DNA of 64,000 nucleotides from NCBI GenBank assembly GCA_017419165.1, contig JAFOLW010000029.1, positions 29,271 to 93,270 on the forward strand, read 5' to 3'. The position numbers and the translations under genes were made by a program. This document shows, piece after piece, positions 43,448 to 52,474 of the stretch (the first letter of the stretch is position 1; each line of letters opens with the position of its first letter). The DNA comes from Erysipelotrichaceae bacterium (GTDB lineage Bacteria; Bacillota_I; Bacilli_A; Erysipelotrichales; Erysipelotrichaceae). Below the pieces are notes generated by a model. It made no database searches. It was not told the DNA's origin and saw nothing but the letters and a program-made list of their open reading frames with translations.

Positions 43448-44797
43448 ATGCATATCGTGTTTTTCGACATCGATCAGACGCTGGCGGACGGAAAGAAGGT
43501 TCCCGACAGTGCGAAAGAAGCGTTGAAGATCTTAAGAGCGAACGGGGATCTCGTCTTTTTGTGCACCGGACGCAATATCGGTTATGTGAGGAACAATTTT
43601 GCGGACTATGCCGACGGTTTCATCACCAACAACGGCAGGCTTGCTTATTATAAGGAAGAGGTCATCTTCTCGGCACCCGTAGAAAAGGAAACGGTGAAGG
43701 AGCTTTTATACAGGCTGCGGAAACTTCATGCCGGGGCGGTCTTCCATTCCCTGAACAGAGGTCATTATGAAGGACCGGAAGAGCTTTACGGACCGATCAC
43801 GGCGACCGGCGATCCGGGTTATATCGATCAAGGCGTCGATGAAGAAAAAGACTACTACAATCTCGATGTCAGTTTCAAAGACAAGGCACATGCGCAAGCG
43901 ATCGAAGAGGCTTTGAAGGATCTCTGCGTATGGAATCCGCACGGTCCTCATCCCAGTGCCGATCTGACGGTCATCGGCGTCGACAAAGGGGACGCCCTGA
44001 AGGCCGTAGCGAAGCATTTCAAAGTGAGAAGAGAAGACACCTATGCCTTCGGTGACGGGATCAATGACATCGTCATGATCAAAGCGGCAGGCCACGGCAT
44101 CGCCATGGGCAATGCCTTTAAAGAGACGAAAGAGGCTGCGGAATATGTCACGGACAAGATCAATGAAGACGGCGTCTATAACGGACTGAAGCACTACGGA
44201 CTGCTTTCAAAGAAGGAAGAAGTGATACTGGAGACAAAACGGCTGGTATTGCGGCCTTGGGAGGCTTCGGATGCGGAAGCGTGTTTCAAGTATGCGAAAG
44301 ACCCCCAGGTCGGTCCGGCTGCCGGCTGGCCGGCACACAGAAACATCGAGGAATCGAAAGAGATCATAGAAAAGGTCCTCCGCGTTCCCGAGACATATGC
44401 GATCGTCTTGAAAGAGACCGGAGAAGCCATCGGCAGCATCTCCTTACACTTTCATTCCGATCTGGCAGAGAAAGACGATGAGGCGGAGCTCGGCTACTGG
44501 CTCGGCGTTCCCCATTGGGGAAAAGGCATCATGACCGAAGCCGGCAAGAGGATCCTGGCCCACGGTTTTCAGGATCTTCATCTTGAGAGGATCTGGGCAG
44601 GTTACTATGAAGGCAACGAACGTTCCAGGCGCGTCCAGGAAAAGCTCGGTTTCAGATACGTACGCACGACGGAAGGTCTGGAAGTCAGACAGATGCAGGA
44701 ATTCCGTACCGGTCACAGCAATCTTCTGACGAAAGAAGACTGGCTGAAGACGAAACCGGTCACACCGTCTTACATCCCGCCGAAGACCGGTGACTAA
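43448..44797 (+). CDS. HAD hydrolase fused to a RimJ/RimL-type GNAT domain
   Basis: A 449-residue fusion. Residues about 1-255 are a Cof-type HAD enzyme (FFDIDQTLADGKKVPDSA, LCTGRNIGYVRNNF, YAFGDGINDIVMIKAAGHGI). Residues about 262-430 are an N-acetyltransferase (LETKRLVLRPWEASDAEACF, GYWLGVPHWGKGIMTEAGKR, YEGNERSRRVQEKLGFRYV). AGAGGAGGC lies before the ATG and there is no frame break. Both halves keep their motifs. The joint role is unknown. Confidence 0.9.
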   Translation: MHIVFFDIDQTLADGKKVPDSAKEALKILRANGDLVFLCTGRNIGYVRNNFADYADGFITNNGRLAYYKEEVIFSAPVEKETVKELLYRLRKLHAGAVFHSLNRGHYEGPEELYGPITATGDPGYIDQGVDEEKDYYNLDVSFKDKAHAQAIEEALKDLCVWNPHGPHPSADLTVIGVDKGDALKAVAKHFKVRREDTYAFGDGINDIVMIKAAGHGIAMGNAFKETKEAAEYVTDKINEDGVYNGLKHYGLLSKKEEVILETKRLVLRPWEASDAEACFKYAKDPQVGPAAGWPAHRNIEESKEIIEKVLRVPETYAIVLKETGEAIGSISLHFHSDLAEKDDEAELGYWLGVPHWGKGIMTEAGKRILAHGFQDLHLERIWAGYYEGNERSRRVQEKLGFRYVRTTEGLEVRQMQEFRTGHSNLLTKEDWLKTKPVTPSYIPPKTGD

Positions 44798-44816
44798 TAA
44801 AAAACTTATATTGCAT

Positions 44817-44847
44817 AAAGGATGGGCTGCGATGCCTGTCCTTTTTA
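44817..44847 (+). terminator. Rho-independent terminator
   Basis: AAAGGATGGGC and GCCTGTCCTTT pair (two G-T) around TGCGAT, followed by TTTTT. Confidence 0.8.
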
Positions 44848-44888
44848 TTGGAAAGATGACGAGTACTCCTTTATAATATAGGCAGCAG

Positions 44889-46217
44889 ATGGATAAGACC
44901 GTTTTAAGTCAGCGGATCGCTCAAAGAGTGAAGGAAGAAGGCGGCAGAGTCTTTTATGTCGGAGGTTTCGTACGTGACTTCCTTCTGGGTGTCGAAAACA
45001 AGGACATCGATATCGAGGTCCACGGGATCACACCGGAGAAGCTGAAAGAGATCCTGGAAGAGTTTGGCGAACCTTTGAGTTTCGGAAAGAGTTTCGGTGT
45101 CTATTCCCTGAGAGGATATGACATCGACATCGCCATGCCCAGAAGGGAGAGAGCGATCGGAAAGGGACATCGGGATTTTGAGATCGATGTCGACCCTTTC
45201 ATCGGTCTTAAGGAAGCGGCAAGACGCAGAGACTTTACGATCAACGCTCTGATGAAGGACGTGCTGAGCGGAGAGATCGTCGACTCGTTCGGCGGACTGG
45301 AAGACTTGAAAAACAAGGTCCTTCGCTGTGTCGATGAAAAGACCTTCGTCGAAGACCCTTTGCGGGTGCTCCGGGCGGCGCAGTTTGCCTCACGTTTCCG
45401 TTTTTCCATCGAAGAAAGGACACGGGATCTATGCAAGGCCATCGATCTGAGCACCTTGCATAAAAGCAGAGTGGAAGAAGAACTCAAGAAGGCACTGCTC
45501 AAGTCCGATTCTCCTTCCGTGTTCTTTACGAGCCTTCTTGAAATGGATCAGCTGAAGTACTGGTTCAGGGAACTTGAGGATCTCGTGGGTCTCAGACAGG
45601 ATCCCCTGTACCATCCGGAGGGCGATGTCTTCGTCCATACGATGGAAGTCCTTGACCGCGGCTGCGCCTATCTTCACAAGGTCAGAGAGCCTTATGCCTT
45701 CATGTTGTTGTGCCTGAGTCATGACTTGGGCAAGATCCTGACGACGGAAGAGATCGACGGCCGTATCCATTCTTACGGCCATGAGATCAAAGGTCTCGGC
45801 CTGATCAGAACGTTCCTCAACCGCTTCACGGAGGAAAAGGATCCTTTGAAGTATGTTCTGAACATGACGCCTCTGCATATGCGTCCGTTCTCTCTTGCCG
45901 CAGCAAGATCATCGGTCAAGTCCACCAACCGGGTCTTTGATGAAGCGCTGCAGCCGGAGGATCTCATCTACTTCTCTCTTGCCGACAAAGGAGACAAAGC
46001 CAAAAAAGAAGAGATTGATTTTCTTTTCAGGCGTTATGAGATCTACAGGGAGTATATGGAAAGAGACTACGTCAAAGGAAGTGATCTCATCGAAGCCGGT
46101 CTCAAGCCCGATGAGAAGTTTTCGCAGATCCTTGACTATGCCCATAAGCTCAGACTGGCGGGCGTCAACAAGGATGCTGCGCTGAAGCAGACACTGGCGT
46201 ACGCAAAAAAGCTATAG
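44889..46217 (+). CDS. CCA-type tRNA nucleotidyltransferase with HD domain
   Basis: A 442-residue class II nucleotidyltransferase. VGGFVRDFLLGVENKDIDIE holds the GG and DxD active site; ARRRDFTINAL and GGLEDLKNKVLRCV bind nucleotide and RNA. An HD phosphohydrolase segment follows (LLCLSHDLGKILTTEEIDG). It should add or repair the tRNA 3' CCA end. TATAAT stands about 12 bases before the ATG. The 5'-nucleotidase gene starts four bases after the stop. Confidence 0.92.
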   Translation: MDKTVLSQRIAQRVKEEGGRVFYVGGFVRDFLLGVENKDIDIEVHGITPEKLKEILEEFGEPLSFGKSFGVYSLRGYDIDIAMPRRERAIGKGHRDFEIDVDPFIGLKEAARRRDFTINALMKDVLSGEIVDSFGGLEDLKNKVLRCVDEKTFVEDPLRVLRAAQFASRFRFSIEERTRDLCKAIDLSTLHKSRVEEELKKALLKSDSPSVFFTSLLEMDQLKYWFRELEDLVGLRQDPLYHPEGDVFVHTMEVLDRGCAYLHKVREPYAFMLLCLSHDLGKILTTEEIDGRIHSYGHEIKGLGLIRTFLNRFTEEKDPLKYVLNMTPLHMRPFSLAAARSSVKSTNRVFDEALQPEDLIYFSLADKGDKAKKEEIDFLFRRYEIYREYMERDYVKGSDLIEAGLKPDEKFSQILDYAHKLRLAGVNKDAALKQTLAYAKKL

Positions 46218-46221
46218 GAAG

Positions 46222-47685
46222 ATGGAAAACTTACGGAAGCTCACGATCTTACATTCCAATGATCCGCACGGCGCTTTCTTTCCCCGGGAAAAAGAGGGGA
46301 AGCTCGTCGGCGGGATCTCTCTTCTCGGCAGCAAGCTCACGAAACTGCGCAAGGAGACAGACTGTCTTTATGTGATCGCCGGTGACCTGTTCAAGGGATC
46401 TTTGATCGATGCGGATTTCAAAGGGATCTCCACGATCGAACTGATCAACCTGCTGGAACCGGATGTGGTGACCATCGGCAATCATGAAGCCGATTACGGG
46501 ATCGGACATCTTCTCTTTCTGGAGAAGTGTGCCCGTTTCGACATCATCAACGCCAACTTGTATGTCACCGGCTCCAGGAAGCGTCTGTTCGAGCCTTACA
46601 AGATCGTTGAGAAAAACGGCATCAAAGTCATGTTCATCGGACTGGTGACGGATGAGGTCCTTTTATCCGCCGGGAACGAAGGTCTGATCCATGACTACTT
46701 GCAAGTCGATGATGCTCTGGTACAGATCAAAACACTCACCGATGCCTACCGGACTAAAGATGTCGATCTGACCGTCTTGGTCACGCATATCGGCTATGAG
46801 GAAGACAAGAGACTTGCGGAACGCATCGATGAGAATCTGCGCATCGATCTGATCATCGGTGCTCATTCCCACACTCTGCTGAACAAGCCGAAAGTGATCA
46901 ACGGCATTCCGATCGTACAGGTCGGTTCCGGTTTCGAACATCTCGGCAGGTTCGACTTGGAAGTCGACGTGAAAAAGCACCGTCTGGCCGACTTTACGTG
47001 GTCCTGTATCGACATCGATTCCGATCACTGCGACAAAGACGGCCTGATGGAGGAAGTTTTGGCAGCGTACGGCGGACGCTCGAAGTTCAGGAACGATCAG
47101 ATCCTGACGACGTTCAAACGGACACTGAACCATCCTTCCCGCAGGGAAGAGACCGAATTGAGCAACCTGTTTGCCGACCTGATGGCGGAGGATTCAAGCT
47201 TCGATGTGATGATGCTGGGGACGGGATCGTTCCGCGGAAAGAAACTGGGACCGGTGGTGGACTATCGCAGTTTCCGTGAGACCTATCCTTTCAGCAATGC
47301 GATCCTCATGACGGAAGTGGACGGCGATACTTTCCGAAAGATGTGCCATCATTTTCTGAAAGCATCTTACCAATCCAAAGGCTCGAGCGAGTACTACGCG
47401 TTTTCCAAAGGCGTGAATGTCGCTTACGATGTGAAAAGCGATGCGCTGGTCCTTTGTTCCTATCAAGGGAGGCAGATCTCGAAAGAAGATCATATCCGCC
47501 TCGCCTTGCAGGAATTCCATCTGAACAACTGTGAAGAGTTCCTCGGAGTGAGCCTGAAGGAACTCAGTATGTATGGAGACCCCGTCGAAGTCGTGCACAA
47601 TGACGTGACGACGTATGAGGAACTGCTCTCCAACAACTTTGAACTTGACGGCCGTGTAGAAGGCCGCACGAAGATCATCCGATAA
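46222..47685 (+). CDS. Cytoplasmic 5'-nucleotidase/UshA-like phosphoesterase
   Basis: A 487-residue protein with the two UshA domains. Metal motifs are LHSNDPHGAFFPREK, VIAGDLFKGS, TIGNHEADYGIG, LVTHIGYE and IIGAHSHTLLNKP. The C-terminal domain has VMMLGTGSFRGKKLG in place of the common NGGxxR and FSNAILMTEVDGDTF. No signal peptide is present, unlike secreted UshA, so it probably acts in the cytoplasm. It is joined to the CCA enzyme in an operon. Confidence 0.9.
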   Translation: MENLRKLTILHSNDPHGAFFPREKEGKLVGGISLLGSKLTKLRKETDCLYVIAGDLFKGSLIDADFKGISTIELINLLEPDVVTIGNHEADYGIGHLLFLEKCARFDIINANLYVTGSRKRLFEPYKIVEKNGIKVMFIGLVTDEVLLSAGNEGLIHDYLQVDDALVQIKTLTDAYRTKDVDLTVLVTHIGYEEDKRLAERIDENLRIDLIIGAHSHTLLNKPKVINGIPIVQVGSGFEHLGRFDLEVDVKKHRLADFTWSCIDIDSDHCDKDGLMEEVLAAYGGRSKFRNDQILTTFKRTLNHPSRREETELSNLFADLMAEDSSFDVMMLGTGSFRGKKLGPVVDYRSFRETYPFSNAILMTEVDGDTFRKMCHHFLKASYQSKGSSEYYAFSKGVNVAYDVKSDALVLCSYQGRQISKEDHIRLALQEFHLNNCEEFLGVSLKELSMYGDPVEVVHNDVTTYEELLSNNFELDGRVEGRTKIIR

Positions 47686-47737
47686 ACACATCTTTTCTTC
47701 ATGATCTTCGTAAAAGAATAATGATAAAGAGAAATAT

Positions 47738-48880
47738 ATGTTTTTTTCAAAATTACCCGCAATACTGATCGACAGTGAAAATGTCGGATCGACCTGGACG
47801 AGTCTCTTATCGAAAGATGAGCGATTCGAACTCTATATCTGTGTCACGGAAAATGCCAAGAGCCTGAACTTCACGCTTCTCAAACAGCTCACGGACGAGC
47901 ACCGTTACAAGATCAACATCATCGAATGCAAGCCGGGCAAGAATTCTTTGGATTTCTACCTGTCTTCCTATCTCGGTTATCTGATCGGCAAGAACAAACA
48001 TTCTTCCTATACCGTCGTATCGCAGGATACCGGTTATGATTCCGTGATCGAATACTGGTGCAATGAAGGCTACGATGTCAAGCGCATCAACACCAAGCCG
48101 GAGACACCGAAGAAGGCTTCCCGCAAATCTTCCAAGAAGAAGAGCGAGCCGATGCCGCAGAAGAACCAGCAGAAGAAAGACAACCGGCAGCTTCCCGTAC
48201 TGAGGAAGCAGCAGCTTCCTTCCCTGCAGGTCAAGCAGGACCAGCCGAAGACTGAGAACAAGCCTCAGCAGAGGCCTGAGAACAAGGCTTCCGAAGCGGA
48301 CCGTTCCCATCAGATCTCTTCCGAGAAACGGGTCATCCTCAAGGATATGAACAAGGAGGCCCGCTCCGTTTCAAACGAGATGAAAAAGGAAACGAAGCTT
48401 CCCCAGGACGGACCGAAAAAAGAAGACCGCTCTGCTCAAAAGGAAGTGAAAAAAGAGAACAAGCCTGTACAGGAGGTATCGAAAAACGAAGCCGTTCCTG
48501 CCCGCAATGAAGTGAAGAAAGAAGAAGCGCCGGCGAAGAAAGAAGAACCGGTGCAGAAGAAAAAGACCGCTTCCAAAAAGCAGCCGAAGAAGAAAGAAAC
48601 TTCCGAAGACAAGGAAGAAAAACAGAAGAGCGAAGTCAGGACGGAGAGAAAGACGGTCCTCGTAAAGGAGACCGTCAAAGAAGTCCTGAAAGACCTTCCG
48701 GAAAATGAGACCGAAGAAGTCATCAAATATCTCGATAAGGTCCCGCAGGAAAAACGGGCGGAGAAGAATTATATCTATCGGGGACTGGTGCGGAAGTTCA
48801 AGAGAGAGAAGGGCCTTGCCCTCTATTCTCTGTTAAAGAAAGACCTGGAGAGATTCTACAGGCAGGAAGATCAGCAGTAA
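47738..48880 (+). CDS. PIN-like domain protein with Lys/Glu-rich linker
   Basis: A 380-residue protein. Residues about 1-125 are a PIN-like fold: PAILIDSENVGSTWTSLL, PGKNSLDFYLSSYLGYLIGK and TVVSQDTGYDSVIEYW supply acidic residues that may bind metal for RNA cleavage. Residues about 130-315 are low-complexity, rich in Lys, Glu, Gln and Pro, with repeated KKE blocks (for example EVKKENKPVQEVSKNEAVPA). A short helical C-terminus follows. Nuclease activity is inferred. No clear ribosome site precedes the ATG. Confidence 0.8.
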   Translation: MFFSKLPAILIDSENVGSTWTSLLSKDERFELYICVTENAKSLNFTLLKQLTDEHRYKINIIECKPGKNSLDFYLSSYLGYLIGKNKHSSYTVVSQDTGYDSVIEYWCNEGYDVKRINTKPETPKKASRKSSKKKSEPMPQKNQQKKDNRQLPVLRKQQLPSLQVKQDQPKTENKPQQRPENKASEADRSHQISSEKRVILKDMNKEARSVSNEMKKETKLPQDGPKKEDRSAQKEVKKENKPVQEVSKNEAVPARNEVKKEEAPAKKEEPVQKKKTASKKQPKKKETSEDKEEKQKSEVRTERKTVLVKETVKEVLKDLPENETEEVIKYLDKVPQEKRAEKNYIYRGLVRKFKREKGLALYSLLKKDLERFYRQEDQQ

Positions 48881-48892
48881 ATGCGAAGAAAG

Positions 48893-48931
48893 ACCCTTCT
48901 AAGGAAGGGTCTTTATATTGCCAAGGCAATA
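48893..48931 (+). terminator. Rho-independent terminator with second palindrome
   Basis: AAAGACCCTTC and GAAGGGTCTTT pair around TAAG. A second palindrome, ATATTGCC/GGCAATAT, follows directly at 48914-48931. Confidence 0.8.
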
Positions 48932-49039
48932 TTTGACAGCGATATGGTGCTTTTTCAGGTCGCCGTGTCTCTTTCGACAGGAAGCAGTTTTCCTGCCGGA
49001 TGGAAAGTCGAGTGCCCCTGCATGTGTTAGAATTTAGTT

Positions 49040-49102
49040 ATGGATACGGACAAAAGATCATTCAATGAAAGATCACTGTCCTTTTTGATCGGATCGTCAT
49101 GA
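49040..49102 (+). CDS. Possible 20-residue leader peptide
   Basis: A short frame MDTDKRSFNERSLSFLIGSS begins six bases after TAGAAT (49028-49033) and its TGA overlaps the esterase ATG as ATGA. There is no ribosome site for the esterase itself, so this frame could deliver ribosomes by coupling. It has no family. It could instead be non-coding. Confidence 0.35.
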   Translation: MDTDKRSFNERSLSFLIGSS

Positions 49103-50448
49103 ACGTTATGAACAAGATCACATATGAAACATCGATAGGAAGGTTCCTAGGCATCGAAGAAGAAGATGCCTATGTCTTTTCCGGTATCCCTTATGCAAGG
49201 GCGGAGCGTTTTGCGTACTGTGAGCGGATCGATGCTTACGAAGGGACGTTCGATGCGACGAAGAGATCGAAAACCTGTCCTCAATACCGTCAGTATCATC
49301 TGGATCTTTCGGATCCCGAACGTCTGTTCTATCATAAGGAGTTTCGGGAAGGTCTGGAATTCCAATACGATGAGGACTGTCTGGATCTCAACATCTATGT
49401 TCCGAAAGGCAGCAAGGATATGCCGGTCCTCGTCTTTTTTCATGGCGGCGGCTTCAATTCCGGCTGCAACGAAGAGGAACCGTTCCGCGGCTATGAATTA
49501 GTAAAGCGCGGCATCCTTACGGTCTTCGCCAATTACCGGGTCGGCGTCTTAGGCTACTTCTGCCATGAAGAGATCGAAAAGAAGTACGGACGCAACGGCA
49601 ACTTCGGCCTTGACGATCAGCTGCAAGCCCTGCGCTGGGTCAAAGAACACATCGGGGAATTCGGCGGCGACAGTGAAAACATCACAGTCATGGGGCAGAG
49701 TGCCGGCGCCATCTCCATCCAGTATCTGTGTCTGGATCATGACAACGAAGGCCTGTTTCAAAGGGCGGTCATGATGTCCGGGGGAGGTGCTTTCCCGAAG
49801 TTTGCGCTGCCCAAAAAGGCGGAAGAGACCTATGACTACTGGCATGAGCTCATGGCTCTTGCCGGCTGTGACAGCTTTGAAAGATTCAGAGAAAGCGATC
49901 TGCAGACGGTCCATGATGCCTATGAACTGATCCGGAAGAAAAGGAAAGACAGTGTCTACAATATGATGCCGGTGGTGGACGGTTTCCTTCTGAAAGACAG
50001 CGTCGATAAGCTGATCAAAGACCCGCTGAAGATCAGTTACATGATCGGCCACACCAATTGCGATCTCTACGCACCGGTCATGGCTTACATCGGCAGGAAG
50101 TTCGCCGGGAAGAACGGCGCCTATGTCTATTACTTCGATATCGATCAGCCGGGAGATGACAACAGGGCGTTCCATTCCTGTGATCTCCGTTACATGTTCG
50201 GCCGGCTGCATACGTCCTGGCGGCCGTTCCGGGAGAGGGACTATGAAGTTTCGGGACAGATGATGAGCTATCTTTCGCAGTTCTGCAAGAAGGGCGATCC
50301 CAACGAGGAAGGTCTGCCGCTCTGGCGAAAGACGGTTGGAAATGAAGATAAGGAACTGTGTTTCACTTTGAAGAAGACGAAGATGGGTAAGCCGTCGTAT
50401 CTGAAGATGTTGAAGAATATGTTGGAAAAAGGAGCACCGAAGGCATGA
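49099..50448 (+). CDS. Type-B carboxylesterase
   Basis: A 449-residue esterase/lipase. FFHGGGFNSGCNEEE is the oxyanion region and ITVMGQSAGAISIQYL the nucleophile Ser; EDCLDLNIYVPKG is the family signature, and the His is probably in NRAFHSCDLRY. No signal peptide is seen. Its stop overlaps the GH31 start (ATGA), so the two enzymes are coupled, possibly to deacylate and then hydrolyse imported oligosaccharides. Confidence 0.9.
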   Translation: MNVMNKITYETSIGRFLGIEEEDAYVFSGIPYARAERFAYCERIDAYEGTFDATKRSKTCPQYRQYHLDLSDPERLFYHKEFREGLEFQYDEDCLDLNIYVPKGSKDMPVLVFFHGGGFNSGCNEEEPFRGYELVKRGILTVFANYRVGVLGYFCHEEIEKKYGRNGNFGLDDQLQALRWVKEHIGEFGGDSENITVMGQSAGAISIQYLCLDHDNEGLFQRAVMMSGGGAFPKFALPKKAEETYDYWHELMALAGCDSFERFRESDLQTVHDAYELIRKKRKDSVYNMMPVVDGFLLKDSVDKLIKDPLKISYMIGHTNCDLYAPVMAYIGRKFAGKNGAYVYYFDIDQPGDDNRAFHSCDLRYMFGRLHTSWRPFRERDYEVSGQMMSYLSQFCKKGDPNEEGLPLWRKTVGNEDKELCFTLKKTKMGKPSYLKMLKNMLEKGAPKA

Positions 50449-52451
50449 AGTTCAAGCACCGTTTCAAACTACGCAGCGCAGATGAACATACGCGCATCTA
50501 TGAGAGCGACGGCGTCTTCATGCGCATCGATTTCATAAAAGATATGCTGCGAGTGTCGCTGATCAAAAGCGACAGGATCCTGCCGACCTTCAGCATCGAT
50601 CCCGGCCGTACGGGGATCGGAAACAAGGGAAGAGACAAACTTTCTCTGGAAGGTTTTGAACTGTGTTCGCCGGAGGTCTTTGAAGACGAAGAACAGATAT
50701 CGTTCCGTCATTGCGGCCTGGATGTGAAGATCGAAAAGCTCAATTTCCGCATCACGGTCTCAAACGGAAAAGGGACTCTCTATAAAGACCGCAGCGGTCT
50801 GGCTTACAACTTTGCCGGTGAACTCGGTGAGGGTTCCGTTCATTATACGGGAAGGGAAGAAGGACGTTATATCTACGGTCTGGGCGACAAGTCCGGACCG
50901 GTCAACAAGGATCATCGCCGCTACAGGCTCGATACCGATGATGCGATGGGCTTCAAAGCGGAGTATTCCGATCCTTTATACAAATATCTGCCGTTCTATA
51001 TCTGTGAGAACAAGGCAGGAGCTTACGGCATCTATTACGATACGTATTCGGAAGGGGAGATCGACTTCGGTAAGGAGCACGATAATTATTATGAGCCGTT
51101 CGATTCGATCCGCTATGAAGAAGAAGACATGGTCTTCTATATCTTATTTGGAAATGTGAGACAGATCCTGCGGAATTTCATCCATATGAGCGGCGGGATC
51201 GGTGAAGTCCCGGACTGGGCGTTTTCGTACTGCGGTTCGACGATGGAGTATACGGATGCGGACGATACCGATGCGCGCTTGCGCTCGTTCATCGCAAACT
51301 GTGAAGACTATGGCATCAAGGCGAAGGGTTTCTATCTTTCAAGCGGCTATACGCAGATCGGCGACAAACGTTATGTCTTTCACTGGAACAGGGACAAGAT
51401 CCCCGATCCGAAAGGATTAGCCGATCATTTTAAGGAGAAGGGTCTGCATATCCTGCCGAACGTCAAACCGGCTTTTCTGGACGATCATCCGCTTTATGAC
51501 AAGATCGCCGAAAACGGCTGGTTCCTGCATTATCCGGACGGGACACCGGCCAGATTCCCGTTCTGGGGCGGCGATGCCTCCTATCTGGATCTCACGGATC
51601 CGGGAGCTTACGGATTCTGGAAGGACTGCGTCCGGGAGGTCCTGGTGAAGCAGGGCTATGAAAACATCTGGAACGACAACAACGAATATGACATCCATGA
51701 CAAAGATGTCCTGGCCAACGGTTTTGACCGGGAGGTCCCGGCAAGAAGGATCAAGCCTCTGTTTTCCTATCTGATGGCCAAGGCCAGCTATGAGGTATGC
51801 AAGGAAGTAAATGCGACCCCGTTCAATGTCTCCCGCTGTGCCATTGCCGGTACGCAGAGGATCGCGACGACCTGGACCGGCGACAATTATACGGATTTTA
51901 AGGAGCTCCGTTACAACCATGATCAGGCGATGACCATGGCGCTTTCGGGCTTCTGTTTCTTCGGACCGGATATCGGCGGATTTGCCGGACCGAAGCCGGG
52001 CAGGGAGCTTTTCCTGCGCTGGCTGCAGTACGGGGTCTTCTTACCGCGTTTCGTCCTTCATTCCTGGAAACCGGGAGAAGCTTCGACGATGCCCTGGCTC
52101 TATCCGGAAAAGATGGAGACGGTCAGGAAGATCTTCGCTCTCCGGGAACGGCTCGTGCCGTATCTGAGCGAACAGATGAAAGCCTGTATCCGGAACGATA
52201 TGCCGCTGATCTATCCCGTCTTTCTGAGAGATGAGGACTATGACCGGGAAGCGGACTGCTTCATGTGCGGCGAAAAGATCCTGGTCTGTCCGGTCTTTGA
52301 CGAGGGCAGGAAGGAAGTCGGTGTCTTTCTGCCGAAGAGCGACTCCGGTTTCCGTCTGCGCGGAACAGGGGATCTGATCCCGGGAGAGACGTTCGTTGAG
52401 ACGGCCTGCAGTATCGATGATCTGCCGGTCTGGTTCACGGAAGAGAAATAG
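50445..52451 (+). CDS. GH31 family glycosidase
   Basis: A 668-residue glycoside hydrolase. The nucleophile Asp lies in NIWNDNNEYDIHDKD. Other core segments are YIYGLGDKSGPVNKDHRRY, SYCGSTMEYTDADDTDARL and ITTWTGDNYTDFKE-like RIATTWTGDNYTDFKEL (acid/base Asp), then FFGPDIGGFAGPKPGRELFL. These support alpha-glucosidase or alpha-xylosidase activity. No signal peptide is present, so it acts in the cytoplasm on sugars brought in by the next gene. Confidence 0.92.
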   Translation: MKFKHRFKLRSADEHTRIYESDGVFMRIDFIKDMLRVSLIKSDRILPTFSIDPGRTGIGNKGRDKLSLEGFELCSPEVFEDEEQISFRHCGLDVKIEKLNFRITVSNGKGTLYKDRSGLAYNFAGELGEGSVHYTGREEGRYIYGLGDKSGPVNKDHRRYRLDTDDAMGFKAEYSDPLYKYLPFYICENKAGAYGIYYDTYSEGEIDFGKEHDNYYEPFDSIRYEEEDMVFYILFGNVRQILRNFIHMSGGIGEVPDWAFSYCGSTMEYTDADDTDARLRSFIANCEDYGIKAKGFYLSSGYTQIGDKRYVFHWNRDKIPDPKGLADHFKEKGLHILPNVKPAFLDDHPLYDKIAENGWFLHYPDGTPARFPFWGGDASYLDLTDPGAYGFWKDCVREVLVKQGYENIWNDNNEYDIHDKDVLANGFDREVPARRIKPLFSYLMAKASYEVCKEVNATPFNVSRCAIAGTQRIATTWTGDNYTDFKELRYNHDQAMTMALSGFCFFGPDIGGFAGPKPGRELFLRWLQYGVFLPRFVLHSWKPGEASTMPWLYPEKMETVRKIFALRERLVPYLSEQMKACIRNDMPLIYPVFLRDEDYDREADCFMCGEKILVCPVFDEGRKEVGVFLPKSDSGFRLRGTGDLIPGETFVETACSIDDLPVWFTEEK

Positions 52452-52474
52452 ATCATGTATATATGGGGGTGTTT

